Source: an uncultured Clostridia bacterium (GTDB taxonomy: Bacteria; Bacillota; Clostridia; UMGS1810). Taken from it: DNA of 64,000 nt. The stretch lies in NCBI GenBank assembly GCA_934500875.1, contig CAKSTL010000006.1:76482-140481 (forward strand). The letters run 5' to 3'. The notes below the pieces were generated by a model, which had not been told where the DNA came from, did not search any database, and was given only the letters and a program-made list of their open reading frames with translations. Both the position numbers and the translations under genes were made by a program. Below are positions 1-8,501 of this stretch, piece by piece (position 1 is the first letter of the stretch; every line of letters begins with the position of its first letter).

Positions 1-2
1 AG

Positions 3-689
3 CGGTTTTCCACCCGTGCGGTTTTGACAAACGGGTGCGAAGATATGACCTCGCTTCCGATATCGGACGGTATGACGGTGACGGGATATGAAAAGTGCAT
101 TATCGTCGGGAATGTTGTTTTTGAAATTGACTCTCCGAAAATTATAACAACAAAGCGCACAAAAATAACGGTGCGAGAGGATATTGAAAAAAATATCGGC
201 ATTTTGAAAAAAACGGTTGAAAAATACGGCAGAAAAAGTTTGTTATTTGAAAATAAAGTTTTGTCCGAAAAGGTTAAAAACGGCTTTTGGCTGCTCAGAA
301 AAAGTCCTTTGCAGGGCTTTGGTGCGCTTATAGGGCTCGGCGTCGGGCTTACTCCGTCGTGCGACGATTATTTGTCGGGCATTGCCGCATATTTTCACTT
401 AAGCGGCACAAAAGGGCGGTTTAACGCTCTTCTTTCGGACTATCTTGTTAAATGCGGCGATACGGCGACAACGGCGGTGAGCAAAAATCTTTTGCTTGAC
501 GTTGCAAACGGGTACATAAACAAAAGTCTTTACAATTTGATATATTCTGTTATGAATGACGGAAAAGAAACAGAAAAATGTGCGCTTGATATGATTGATT
601 ACGGCAGCACCTCGGGAACCGAAACGTGCTGCGGTGTGATTTTGGGATATTTATTAAGCAGGGAAAGGGAGTTTAGAGAATGGTTGTAA
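3..689 (+). CDS. DUF2877 (AllH-like) protein, 5' end outside window
   Basis: The frame is open from base 3, so the real start lies upstream; the TTG at 24 is only the first possible start inside the window. The visible part carries the DUF2877 core motif GLGVGLTPSCDDYLSG (about residue 103-118 from codon 24); the family normally reads PSGDD, so Cys for Gly is a small oddity. DUF2877 proteins are about 270-290 residues, so roughly 50 residues are missing. Known: E. coli AllH is one of three subunits (AllF, AllG, AllH) of oxamate carbamoyltransferase in allantoin breakdown. Its stop overlaps the FdrA gene by 10 bp, and DUF1116 follows, so all three subunit types are encoded together. Cytoplasmic; no signal peptide or membrane segment is visible. 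Function in this species is inferred from the trio, not from residues. Confidence 0.85.
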   Translation, partial: RFSTRAVLTNGCEDMTSLPISDGMTVTGYEKCIIVGNVVFEIDSPKIITTKRTKITVREDIEKNIGILKKTVEKYGRKSLLFENKVLSEKVKNGFWLLRKSPLQGFGALIGLGVGLTPSCDDYLSGIAAYFHLSGTKGRFNALLSDYLVKCGDTATTAVSKNLLLDVANGYINKSLYNLIYSVMNDGKETEKCALDMIDYGSTSGTETCCGVILGYLLSREREFREWL

Positions 690-2224
690 AAAATTACATT
701 GAAAAAAACCGTTATTACGATTCGGTATTTCTTATGAAAATTGCGTCAAAGCTTGCGCAGACCGAAGATGTTGACAATGCTTCAATCGGAATGGGTACGC
801 CGCTTAACAAAGAAACAATTTCGGATTTGGGGCTTGACACCGGCGAAATGAAAAACGCCGGGCCGAACGACCTTATAATTGCGGTAAGGGCAAAGGACAA
901 TAAGGCTTGCGATAAGGCGAAGGAGGAATTTACAAGGCTTGTAAACGAAAGAAATTCGGGCGGTATGAAAAATTTGCACAGAAGCATTGCGGGCGCAAAG
1001 GCGGCAGTTCCCGGTGCAAACCTTGCCATAATATCCGTTGCGGGCGAATATGCCGCCAAAGAGGCGGAAAGGGCGCTTTTAAACGATATGAACGTTTTTA
1101 TGTTCAGCGACAATGTTGATATCAAGGATGAGGTTTATCTTAAAAAGCTTGCGCAAAAAAAGGGTAAGTTTATGATGGGGCCGGGGTGCGGACTTTCGTT
1201 TATAAACGGCGCCGCAATAGGTCTTTGCAGTATGGTAAACCGCGGCGATATCGGTCTTGCAGGTGCGTCGGGAAGCGGTATTCAGACCGTTATGGTGCTT
1301 GTTCACAGAAACGGCTTCGGCATATCCCACGCAATAGGCACGGGCGGCCGTGATATGTCGGACGAGGTAGGCGGCATTACAATGATACAAAGCATTAAGG
1401 CGCTTGAGGACGACGAGGGCACAAAAGTTATTGCGCTTATTTCAAAACCGCCCGCACAGTCGGCGCTTTTAAAGGTTACAGACGTTATAAAAAAGTGCAG
1501 AAAGCCGGTTGTGGTGCAGTTTTTGGGCGGCGACAACAAAATTCTTGCCGAAAACAATATTATGTACTCCGAAACCTTTGACGAAACCGCAAAAAAGGTT
1601 ATGGAGCTGTCGTGCGGTCATAAGGTGGAACTGAAAAAGATTTTTGACGAAAGCATTGACATAAACGGCGAAATAAAAAAGTTTTCGCCGAAACAAAAAT
1701 ATTTCCGTGCAATACTCTGCGGAGGCTCGCTTGCCGACGAAACCCAGCTTTTGTGGAGAAAAAACACGGGCGATATATTCTCAAACGTTGCGCTGGATAA
1801 AAAATTTACGCTTCCCGACCCGTTTACAAGCATAAAAAACACGGTTATCGACATAGGCGACGAAACGTTTACAAAGGGCAGGGCGCACGTTGCGATTGAC
1901 CCTACGGCAAGGGTTAACCGTTTTGTAAAAGAGGCAAGGGATGAGGAAACGGCGGTTATATATCTTGATTTTCTTCTCGGATATGCGCTTCATCCCGACC
2001 CTGCTTCGGTTATGGCGAAGGTGATTTGCGAAGAAAAAGAACGTGCGAAAAAAGAGGGACGGCATCTTTTGGTGATTGCAACAATCTGTGGAAGCGACCT
2101 TGACCCTCAGAATTTTGACAGGCAGGCGCAGATTTTAAAGGACGCAGGCGTAATTTTGGCTGATACAAACGTAAAAGCGGTAAATCTTGCAGAAAAAATT
2201 ATCAAAGGGATGGAGGAAAGATAA
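680..2224 (+). CDS. fdrA: FdrA/AllF-like acyl-CoA synthetase family protein
   Basis: A 514-residue protein with typical FdrA length and layout: an N-terminal segment beginning KNYIEKNRYYDSVFLM, then a succinyl-CoA-synthetase-alpha-like half with GASGSGIQTVMV (about 195-206) and GTGGRDMSDEVGG (about 214-226), then a second ligase-like half. The phosphohistidine loop GHAGA of true succinyl-CoA synthetases is absent, as is usual for FdrA. Known: E. coli FdrA is AllF, part of AllFGH, which phosphorolyses oxalurate to oxamate and carbamoyl phosphate. ATG at 680 overlaps the DUF2877 gene; its own stop abuts the DUF1116 start, with a ribosome site inside its last codons. Here no carbamate kinase follows but an acetokinase-family enzyme, so the acyl group handled may differ from carbamoyl. 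Confidence 0.9.
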   Translation: MVVKNYIEKNRYYDSVFLMKIASKLAQTEDVDNASIGMGTPLNKETISDLGLDTGEMKNAGPNDLIIAVRAKDNKACDKAKEEFTRLVNERNSGGMKNLHRSIAGAKAAVPGANLAIISVAGEYAAKEAERALLNDMNVFMFSDNVDIKDEVYLKKLAQKKGKFMMGPGCGLSFINGAAIGLCSMVNRGDIGLAGASGSGIQTVMVLVHRNGFGISHAIGTGGRDMSDEVGGITMIQSIKALEDDEGTKVIALISKPPAQSALLKVTDVIKKCRKPVVVQFLGGDNKILAENNIMYSETFDETAKKVMELSCGHKVELKKIFDESIDINGEIKKFSPKQKYFRAILCGGSLADETQLLWRKNTGDIFSNVALDKKFTLPDPFTSIKNTVIDIGDETFTKGRAHVAIDPTARVNRFVKEARDEETAVIYLDFLLGYALHPDPASVMAKVICEEKERAKKEGRHLLVIATICGSDLDPQNFDRQAQILKDAGVILADTNVKAVNLAEKIIKGMEER

Positions 2225-3640
2225 ATGTTAAACGACAAAATAAGTGTGATAAATGTAGGAACGGACGTATTTGCAAATGCGGTGAAGGAGCAGGGAATAC
2301 CTGCCGAACAGCTTAACTGGAAACCGGGCAAAAAGGTGGTTTTGTCCGAAAGGGCAAAAGAAATTCTGGATAAGGCAATGTATTCGGATTTTAAGGAAAA
2401 AATCGACGCCGCAAATGCAAAAGTCAAGGATATTATGGACAATACCGACCCGTACTGGATAGGCGTAAAGCCTGCAAAAGAGTGCGTTCCGGGCGTTGAG
2501 GACGGAATGATAATACACTCGGGTCCCGCTATTTCGTGGGACAGAATGTGCCAAACCCAGCAGCAGGGCGGCATCAACGGCGTGATGTATGAAGGTTACG
2601 CAAAGACTCAAGATGAGGCACGCAGAATGCTTGAAAACGGCACAATTAAGTTTGTGTCGGCAAACGATTATCACCTTGTCGGCCCCGGTTCGGGAATTAC
2701 CACACCGTCAATGGCGGTTAACATTGTCGAGGACAAAAACACGGGATTTAAAGGCTTTTGCCCTCCGTTTGAAGGCCCCAACAGAGGGGGTCTTGCAGGC
2801 TGGGGAATTTTAAACGACAGCATAAAAGAACACCTCGATACGGTGCGTGACATAATCGCACCCGCAATGACAAAAGTTCTTGAGGCAAACGGCGGCATAG
2901 CAATGCGCAAAATTTTTACACGGGGCGTAGAGATGGGCGACGAGCTTCATTCAAGGCAGGACGCAACGGGGATTATTGCAACAAACGAATTTATGAAAAT
3001 GCTTGTTGACGCAGACCTTACCGATGACGAAAGAAGAAAGTGCATAGACCTTTTATACGGTACTGTAAGATTTTTCCATCCGCTCGGTATGGCGTCGGCA
3101 ATGTCGCTTCTCGAGTCAATCCGAAATGTTGATTATTCAACAATCGTAACCGCAATGGTGGGCAACGGCGTGGATTATGCAATAAAGGTGAGCGGACTTA
3201 ATACAAACTGGTATGCCGCTCCGTCGCCGAAGCTTACGGGAGAGTATGTTTCGGCAAATGTCAGTGATGATGACGTTTTGCCGTGGATAGGCGACAGTTG
3301 TATTCTTGAAGCAACGGGACTGGGCGGTTTTGCCGCAGCGGCAGCACCTGCGGTTATGCGCTCGCTTGACAAAACGCTGTCCGACGGCATTGAACAAACG
3401 CTTGAGATGTCGGAAATTACGGTGGGAGAAAACAAAAATTATCTTATACCCTCGCTCAATTACCGGGGAACCCCGACGGGAATTGACATCAGAAAGGTTA
3501 TGGATACCGGCATAGAACCGGTTATTCACGGCGGAATGATTTCAAAAACGGGAAAACGCCTGGGCGCAGGCATTGCGCGTGTTCCGCTAAAATGCTTTGA
3601 AAAGGCGCTTTTGGCGTTCGGTGATAAATATGGCTTGTAA
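2225..3640 (+). CDS. DUF1116 (AllG/YlbE-like) protein
   Basis: A 471-residue protein recognisable as DUF1116 by its length, its place directly after fdrA and segments such as HSGPAISWDRMC and GPPFEGPN-like loops (PPFEGPNRGGLAGWG). E. coli YlbE is AllG, the third subunit of oxamate carbamoyltransferase. The ATG follows the fdrA stop without a gap and uses the GGAGG inside the end of fdrA; its 3' end overlaps the next gene by 11 bp. Such overlaps indicate translational coupling and equal subunit supply. Cytoplasmic, no transmembrane segments. The reaction is inferred from the AllFGH complex; the true substrate in this operon, which otherwise carries sugar-acid enzymes, is unknown. Confidence 0.88.
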   Translation: MLNDKISVINVGTDVFANAVKEQGIPAEQLNWKPGKKVVLSERAKEILDKAMYSDFKEKIDAANAKVKDIMDNTDPYWIGVKPAKECVPGVEDGMIIHSGPAISWDRMCQTQQQGGINGVMYEGYAKTQDEARRMLENGTIKFVSANDYHLVGPGSGITTPSMAVNIVEDKNTGFKGFCPPFEGPNRGGLAGWGILNDSIKEHLDTVRDIIAPAMTKVLEANGGIAMRKIFTRGVEMGDELHSRQDATGIIATNEFMKMLVDADLTDDERRKCIDLLYGTVRFFHPLGMASAMSLLESIRNVDYSTIVTAMVGNGVDYAIKVSGLNTNWYAAPSPKLTGEYVSANVSDDDVLPWIGDSCILEATGLGGFAAAAAPAVMRSLDKTLSDGIEQTLEMSEITVGENKNYLIPSLNYRGTPTGIDIRKVMDTGIEPVIHGGMISKTGKRLGAGIARVPLKCFEKALLAFGDKYGL

Positions 3641-4790
3641 AATTCTTGTTTTGAATATCGGCAGTACGTCTTTTAAGTTCAAATATTTTGATATGGATGA
3701 TTTAAGCGTAATTGCAAGCGGAAAAATCAATTCCGTATTTTCAAAAAAAGCCGATTTTGCGTTTTTATCGCAAGACGCAAAAAAGAGCGGCGCTTTTGAT
3801 GCGTCGGACGGATATATGCCGTGCCTTGAAATGATAATCGGCTTTATAGACAAAAACTGCCCGGGCGGAAGAAAAAGCGTTTCGGCAATCGGCTTTAAAA
3901 CCGTTATGGCAGGCGATATTAACTATCCGTGCATTATAGACGATACGGTAATCAAAAAAATGAGGGAATACGCTTCTGTTGCTCCTGCGCACAACACGCC
4001 GTACATAGAGGCGGCAGAGTCGGTCAGAAAATATTTTCCGGATATAAATCTTGTTGCGTCGTTTGAAACTGCGTTTCACAGCACAATTCCCGATTACGCC
4101 TCGGTATATCCGATTGATAAGAATATTGCAAAAAAATACGGCATAAAAAAATACGGATTTCACGGTGCGGCGCACAGCTATGCCGCATATAAATTCGGCA
4201 GCGATAAAAACATTGTATCGGTTCATCTCGGCGGCAGCTCATCGGTCTGCGCAATAAAAAACGGCAAATCGGCTGATATAAGTATGGGATTTTCTCCTCA
4301 GAGCGGACTTGCAATGAACAACCGCTGCGGAGATATTGACGCATTTGCGGTGCTGTATCTTATGGAAAAAGAAAATATGAACACTGAAGATATGAAAAAG
4401 TTTTTGTGCACAAAGTGCGGTCTTTACGGTATGAGCGGAATAAGCAGCGATTTAAGGGATATAGAAAATGCAGGCGATAATTTGGTTATCGAGTCGTTTG
4501 CTTACAGCGTTTCAAAATACATATGTTCGTATCTTGCCGTTTTGGGCAAAATAGATATAATAAGCTTTTCGGGCGGAATAGGCGAAAACAGTGTTATTGT
4601 GAAAGAAAAAATATGCAGCCGCTTAAAATTTCTCGGCGTTGAGCTTGACAAAGAAAGATTAAAACATAAGCCGACGGACGAGCCGTATATGATTTCGTCG
4701 GACAAATCAGGCGTTAAGGTTTACATAACGCCCGTTGACGAGGAACTTATGGTGGCAAAAAATACATATGCTTTTGCGGAAAAGAGGTAA
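3630..4790 (+). CDS. Acetokinase-family kinase with altered active site
   Basis: A 386-residue member of the acetate/butyrate kinase family (ASKHA fold). I start it at the ATG at 3630, inside the DUF1116 3' end, because LVLNIGSTSFKF is the family's N-terminal phosphate loop. Conserved by hand alignment with AckA: Asn9, His121 (APAHNTP), His178 (YGFHGAAH), Arg232 (NRCGDID) and the C-terminal EELMVA. Changed: the AckA motif HRVVHGG reads FKTVMAG (catalytic Arg91 becomes Lys90), DTAFH reads ETAFH (Asp148 becomes Glu146), and GNGAS reads GGSSS. These positions contact the acyl phosphate, so it is probably not a plain acetate kinase. In the operon it takes the place that carbamate kinase has in allantoin clusters; the likely role is making ATP from the acyl phosphate released by FdrA/DUF1116/DUF2877 (inference). 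Confidence 0.85.
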   Translation: MACKILVLNIGSTSFKFKYFDMDDLSVIASGKINSVFSKKADFAFLSQDAKKSGAFDASDGYMPCLEMIIGFIDKNCPGGRKSVSAIGFKTVMAGDINYPCIIDDTVIKKMREYASVAPAHNTPYIEAAESVRKYFPDINLVASFETAFHSTIPDYASVYPIDKNIAKKYGIKKYGFHGAAHSYAAYKFGSDKNIVSVHLGGSSSVCAIKNGKSADISMGFSPQSGLAMNNRCGDIDAFAVLYLMEKENMNTEDMKKFLCTKCGLYGMSGISSDLRDIENAGDNLVIESFAYSVSKYICSYLAVLGKIDIISFSGGIGENSVIVKEKICSRLKFLGVELDKERLKHKPTDEPYMISSDKSGVKVYITPVDEELMVAKNTYAFAEKR

Positions 4791-4793
4791 AAT

Positions 4794-6449
4794 ATGTTTG
4801 AAAGAAGTAAATGGGAATTTGGCGTGGGAAGCGTCAAGCGTGACGGTATTCTCTACGGTATGGGATATACACGTGACGAGATTAAAAAGCCGTATGTCGC
4901 CGTTGTAAATTCGTGGAACGAATACAACCCCGGACACGTTCATTTAAAAGAGATTGCACAGCGTGTAAAAGACGGCGTGCGTGAAGGCGGCGGACTTCCG
5001 TTTGAGCTTACGACGACCGGCATATGCGACGGAATGGTTTTGAAAGACCCGAGATATATCGAGCTTCCGAGCAGAAATCTTATTGCCGACGAAATTGAGC
5101 TTAACGTTGAGGCAAATATGTTTGACGCAATGGTGCTGCTCGGCACCTGCGACTCAATCGTTCCCGGTCAGCTTATGGCGGCGGCAAGGCTCAATATTCC
5201 TACGGTTCTTGTAACGGGAGGGTATATGCCCCTTTGTTTTTATCACGGAAAAGAAATAGGGCTGTCCGCCGTTTCGAGTACGGTGGGCAAGGTTATGCAG
5301 AACAAGGTAAGCCGTGAGGAATTTGACGATATGGTATGCTGCGCACACGCAGGTCAGGGAGCGTGCGGCTCAATGACCACTGCAAACAGTATGTGCTGCA
5401 TTGCCGAGGCGCTCGGTATGACGGTTCCCGGAAACGCTACCGTAAACGCAACCGACAAGCGTCTGGGCGCAATGGCGTTTGAGGCAGGAAAATACGTTAT
5501 GGATATGGTGAAAAAGGGAATAACCGCACGTGATATCATCACCGAAAAGGCGATTGAAAATGCGATAATCACCGACACTGCAATAGCAGGCTCAACAAAT
5601 CTTCTTCTGCACATTCCAGCCATTGCACACGAGGCAGGAATAGAGCGTGACTGGTGGGCTTTCTTTGATGAAATGTCGCACAAAATTCCGCTTCTTACCG
5701 AAATTGCGCCCAACGGAAAGTATTATTTCAACGATTTTGAGCGTGCCGGCGGTATGAAGGCGCTTATGAAAACGCTTCTTCCGCTTTTAAATTCCGACTG
5801 CAGGACGATTAACGGAAAAACGCTTGAAGAAAACTATTTTGATGCGCCCGTGTATGACAATGACGTTATCCACACGCTTGACGCACCGGTATCGGAGGAC
5901 GGAGGAATAGCCGTTCTTAAAGGAAATCTTGCTCCTGAAGGCGCAATATTGAAAACTGCTGCGGTGCCTGAAAATATGATGTATTTTGAAGGCAGGGCAA
6001 AGGTTTTCTGCGAGGTTGACGACGCAATAAATGCTTTGCGGTGCGGCGAAATCAAGGCAGGCGACGCTGTTGTGATAAATTATCTCGGCCCGAAGGGACG
6101 TTTCGGCACTACGGCATTTGCGTTCCAGAAAGAGGTCGCCGGAATGGATATTTACGACAAGGTTGCAATTATCACCGACGGAAGATTTTCGGGCGGCACA
6201 AGCGGACTGAGCATCGGCTATGCTGCGCCCGAGGCTGCGATAAAAGGGCCTCTTGCGGCGGTTTTGGACGGCGACAGAATTATAATTGACGTAAAGAAAA
6301 GAAAAATTGAAATTGATATATCGGATGAAGAGATTGCAAAAAGGCTCAGCGAGGTTGACTGGAAGCTTCAGGAGGAAAAATTCAAGCCGTTTTTAAGGCT
6401 TTTTGCAAGAAACGTTTCATCAACTGCGAAAGGAGCTGCGTGGCTGTGA
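4794..6449 (+). CDS. IlvD/EDD-family dehydratase
   Basis: A 551-residue Fe-S dehydratase of the family holding dihydroxy-acid dehydratase, phosphogluconate dehydratase and sugar-acid dehydratases. Family marks are VVNSWNEYNPGHVHL (39-53), LPSRNLIADEIE (91-102), the GTCDS site (117-121) and GACGSMTTANSM (189-200). The PGHVHL form resembles E. coli-type IlvD. Unusual: the invariant CDK is CDS; that Lys is normally carbamylated and holds the active-site magnesium. It is also next to a KDPG-type aldolase and an SDR rather than ilv genes, so a sugar acid is the likelier substrate: dehydration of an aldonic acid to a 2-keto-3-deoxy acid (inference). The gene starts 3 bp after the kinase and overlaps the aldolase. 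Cytoplasmic. Confidence 0.88.
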   Translation: MFERSKWEFGVGSVKRDGILYGMGYTRDEIKKPYVAVVNSWNEYNPGHVHLKEIAQRVKDGVREGGGLPFELTTTGICDGMVLKDPRYIELPSRNLIADEIELNVEANMFDAMVLLGTCDSIVPGQLMAAARLNIPTVLVTGGYMPLCFYHGKEIGLSAVSSTVGKVMQNKVSREEFDDMVCCAHAGQGACGSMTTANSMCCIAEALGMTVPGNATVNATDKRLGAMAFEAGKYVMDMVKKGITARDIITEKAIENAIITDTAIAGSTNLLLHIPAIAHEAGIERDWWAFFDEMSHKIPLLTEIAPNGKYYFNDFERAGGMKALMKTLLPLLNSDCRTINGKTLEENYFDAPVYDNDVIHTLDAPVSEDGGIAVLKGNLAPEGAILKTAAVPENMMYFEGRAKVFCEVDDAINALRCGEIKAGDAVVINYLGPKGRFGTTAFAFQKEVAGMDIYDKVAIITDGRFSGGTSGLSIGYAAPEAAIKGPLAAVLDGDRIIIDVKKRKIEIDISDEEIAKRLSEVDWKLQEEKFKPFLRLFARNVSSTAKGAAWL

Positions 6450-7114
6450 ATGATGTTTTAAACGAAATATTAACCAAAAAACTTGTGGTTATTGCTCGGG
6501 CAATACCGCACGATAAAATTGTGGATTGCGTAAAAGCCGTAACGGACGGCGGTGTGACCCTCATTGAAAGCACGTTTTGCCAGTCGGAAAAGGACTGCGT
6601 CGAAAAGAATATGCTCTGCATCAAGAAAATGGTAAAAGCGGCAAACGGCAGGGCGATTATCGGCGCAGGCACGGTTTTGAACACCGAGCAGGTGAGGGCG
6701 GCATACGAGGCAGGCGCAAAATACATAATTTCGCCCAACACAAACGAGGCGGTAATCAAAGAAACACTCAGGCTCGGTATGATTTCAATTCCCGGCGCTA
6801 TGACCCCCACGGAAATAGAGCAGGCGTATTCATACGGCGCACACATTGTAAAGCTGTTTCCGGCGGACGATATGGGTGTGCATTACATCAAAAATTTAAA
6901 GGCGCCGCTATCTCACATACCGCTTATGGCAACGGGCGGGGTAAACCCCGAAACCATACCCGAATATTACAGGGCTGGCGCAGAGGCGTTCGGCACGGGA
7001 ATTACAATTTTAAAGCCCGATTACGTTGCAGACGGAAATTTTGAGGGAATAACAGAGCTTGCAAGGGCGCACGTTGATGTGATTAAAAAACTTATTGGAG
7101 ATGAAAATAAATGA
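6440..7114 (+). CDS. KDPG/KHG-type aldolase
   Basis: A 224-residue class I aldolase of the 2-keto-3-deoxy-6-phosphogluconate / 4-hydroxy-2-oxoglutarate aldolase family. Schiff-base Lys138 lies in HIVKLFPADD; Glu43 (TLIES) is the likely acid/base; GAGTVLN (75-81) and MATGGVNPE form the phosphate/carboxylate loops. The start could be GTG 6440 or GTG 6446; the latter overlaps the dehydratase stop as GTGA and is about 10 bp from AGGAG, so I cannot decide. It should split a 2-keto-3-deoxy (phospho)sugar acid into pyruvate and an aldehyde, which fits downstream of the dehydratase. Its 3' end overlaps the SDR gene as ATGA. No sugar-acid kinase is in view, so the substrate may be non-phosphorylated. 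Confidence 0.88.
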   Translation: MAVNDVLNEILTKKLVVIARAIPHDKIVDCVKAVTDGGVTLIESTFCQSEKDCVEKNMLCIKKMVKAANGRAIIGAGTVLNTEQVRAAYEAGAKYIISPNTNEAVIKETLRLGMISIPGAMTPTEIEQAYSYGAHIVKLFPADDMGVHYIKNLKAPLSHIPLMATGGVNPETIPEYYRAGAEAFGTGITILKPDYVADGNFEGITELARAHVDVIKKLIGDENK

Positions 7115-7929
7115 TGAGTGACAAACCTGTTGTTTTTGTAACGGGAGCGGCAAGAAACATAGGTCTTGCCGTTGCAAAAAAGTTTGCAAAAGAAGGATAC
7201 AACGTTTGCATTACAAGCAGAAGCGAGGATTCTGCAAACCTTGCCGCAAAGAATGTGCAGGACGAATACCCCGGAATTGAGGCAAGAGGATATGCAATGC
7301 TTACGGATGATGTAAACCAAATACGCAGTACCTTTAAAAAGGTTAAGGAGGATTTCGGCAGAGTGGACGCACTTGTGTCAAACGCTGCCGACCCGGGGTA
7401 TAATCAGAGCATATTATCAACCACGCCCGAACAGTTTGACTATGTGATGAGCAGCAATGCAAAGGGGTATTTTTTCTGCTGTCAGGAGGCGGCAAAGCTT
7501 ATGATTGAAAACGGAACGCACGGCAGTATTGTGCTTATCGGCTCGGTTCACAGCAAGCGTGCGCTTCCGGGAAGGATAGTTTATGCGTCGTCAAAGGGCG
7601 CAATTGATGTTATGAACAGAAATATGTGCTACGAACTTGGCAAATTCGGCATCAGGAGCAATCTTTTGGTTGTCGGTGCGGTGTATAATGACAGGTGGGC
7701 GTGCTATACTCCCGAGGATTATGAGAAAAAACGTGCAAACTGGCCTCTCGGGATGGAGTCGTACCCCGAAGATATTGCAAATGCCGCATATTTTTTAAGC
7801 TCGGACGGCGCAAAAACCATAAGCGGAAGCGAGCTTACCGTCGATTCAGGTGTTATGTCGGTGCTTTTAAGCTATAACAAAAATTGGGACGCCGAAAAGG
7901 ACGAAAGAGAAAAGCTTGTAAAAAAATAA
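7111..7929 (+). CDS. Short-chain dehydrogenase/reductase (SDR)
   Basis: A 272-residue classical SDR. The Rossmann loop TGAARNIG is at 11-18, NAA at 91-93, and the catalytic Ser145 (IGSVHS), Tyr158 and Lys162 (YASSK) are all present; the C-terminal SGSELTVDSG is typical. It starts with ATG at 7111 overlapping the aldolase stop by four bases and is the last gene of the operon. The likely job is NAD(P)-dependent oxidation of the sugar or sugar-acid alcohol before dehydration, or reduction of the aldehyde made by the aldolase; the sequence does not tell which. Cytoplasmic, no odd residues. Confidence 0.88.
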   Translation: MMSDKPVVFVTGAARNIGLAVAKKFAKEGYNVCITSRSEDSANLAAKNVQDEYPGIEARGYAMLTDDVNQIRSTFKKVKEDFGRVDALVSNAADPGYNQSILSTTPEQFDYVMSSNAKGYFFCCQEAAKLMIENGTHGSIVLIGSVHSKRALPGRIVYASSKGAIDVMNRNMCYELGKFGIRSNLLVVGAVYNDRWACYTPEDYEKKRANWPLGMESYPEDIANAAYFLSSDGAKTISGSELTVDSGVMSVLLSYNKNWDAEKDEREKLVKK

Positions 7930-8016
7930 AAGGATTTGTAAAAAATAACATTTACAAAATAATATCTGCAAAAATTAAGATTTACAACATCTGAATTTAC
8001 AAAAAACGGTTTTTAA
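7930..8016 (+). repeat. AT-rich degenerate ATTTACAAAA iterations
   Basis: Directly after the SDR stop, imperfect copies of an ATTTACAAAA-like unit recur about every 17-20 bp, roughly five times, up to the left end of the 276-bp element. I see no open frame and no clear terminator hairpin. It may be decayed element sequence. Confidence 0.35.
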
Positions 8017-8019
8017 AAA

Positions 8020-8295
8020 GCCACTCCTTGATAAGTAAGAATTGCCTTAAAAACATATTTTTTGCGCCTTTCTGCGTTAAAAAAACTCGCAATCCGTCAG
8101 GATTACTCGCTTTTTTGCCTTGAAATTCATCAAAAAATCTCGTTTTTAAGGTGCAAAGCAGTTTTGAATATTGGATTTTACAATTCAGACAGGAAATAAA
8201 ACCTGCCATTATGCTTACCGCATATGGCAGGTTTTTGACGTAGTATGAATTTAAAATACAGCTTCAAAACCAATGCTTTCTTATCGAGGAGCGGC
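8020..8295 (+). mobile_element. 276-bp non-coding element with terminal inverted repeats, copy 1
   Basis: This stretch recurs in reverse orientation at 39611-39887 with about 95 percent identity by eye. Its ends form 25-bp imperfect inverted repeats (GCCACTCCTTGATAAG at the left; the right end read backwards begins GCCGCTCCTCGATAAG). Inside are two hairpins: AATCC-gtca-GGATT, and CCTGCCATTATGC paired with GCATATGGCAGG. It has no coding capacity for a transposase, so it looks like a MITE or a large REP-type element. It separates two operons. Confidence 0.75.
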
Positions 8296-8501
8296 TAAAG
8301 TGCTGCGATTTTATATCGGGCGCCTTGCAAAAAAACCGTTTTTTTATGCCCTTTTACTGTGGAATAGCGCCCCGAATACGGCTTAAAAAGGCGCTTTTTC
8401 GGAATTTTACAGTTTATTTCGGATTTTTAATGTTTACTTCAAAACAGGGCACAGAGTATAATAAATTTGTGACACGGATAATTAAAAAGGAGGTTGCTCA
8501 A
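8296..8501 (+). promoter_or_regulatory. 5' region of the sugar ABC operon with candidate sigma-A promoter
   Basis: A perfect -10 box TATAAT lies at 8457-8462 with a weak -35 (TTTACT, 8433-8438) 18 bp upstream. A strong ribosome site AAGGAGG sits at 8488-8494, eight bases before the ATG at 8502. Farther upstream, GC-rich inverted segments (GGGCGCC near 8320 and GCGCCCC near 8370) could fold. No operator could be recognised. Confidence 0.45.

Noticed and set aside
8020..8295. Small minus-strand ORF inside the 276-bp element
   Set aside because: The second copy carries changes that do not preserve the protein, while the hairpins and ends are preserved.
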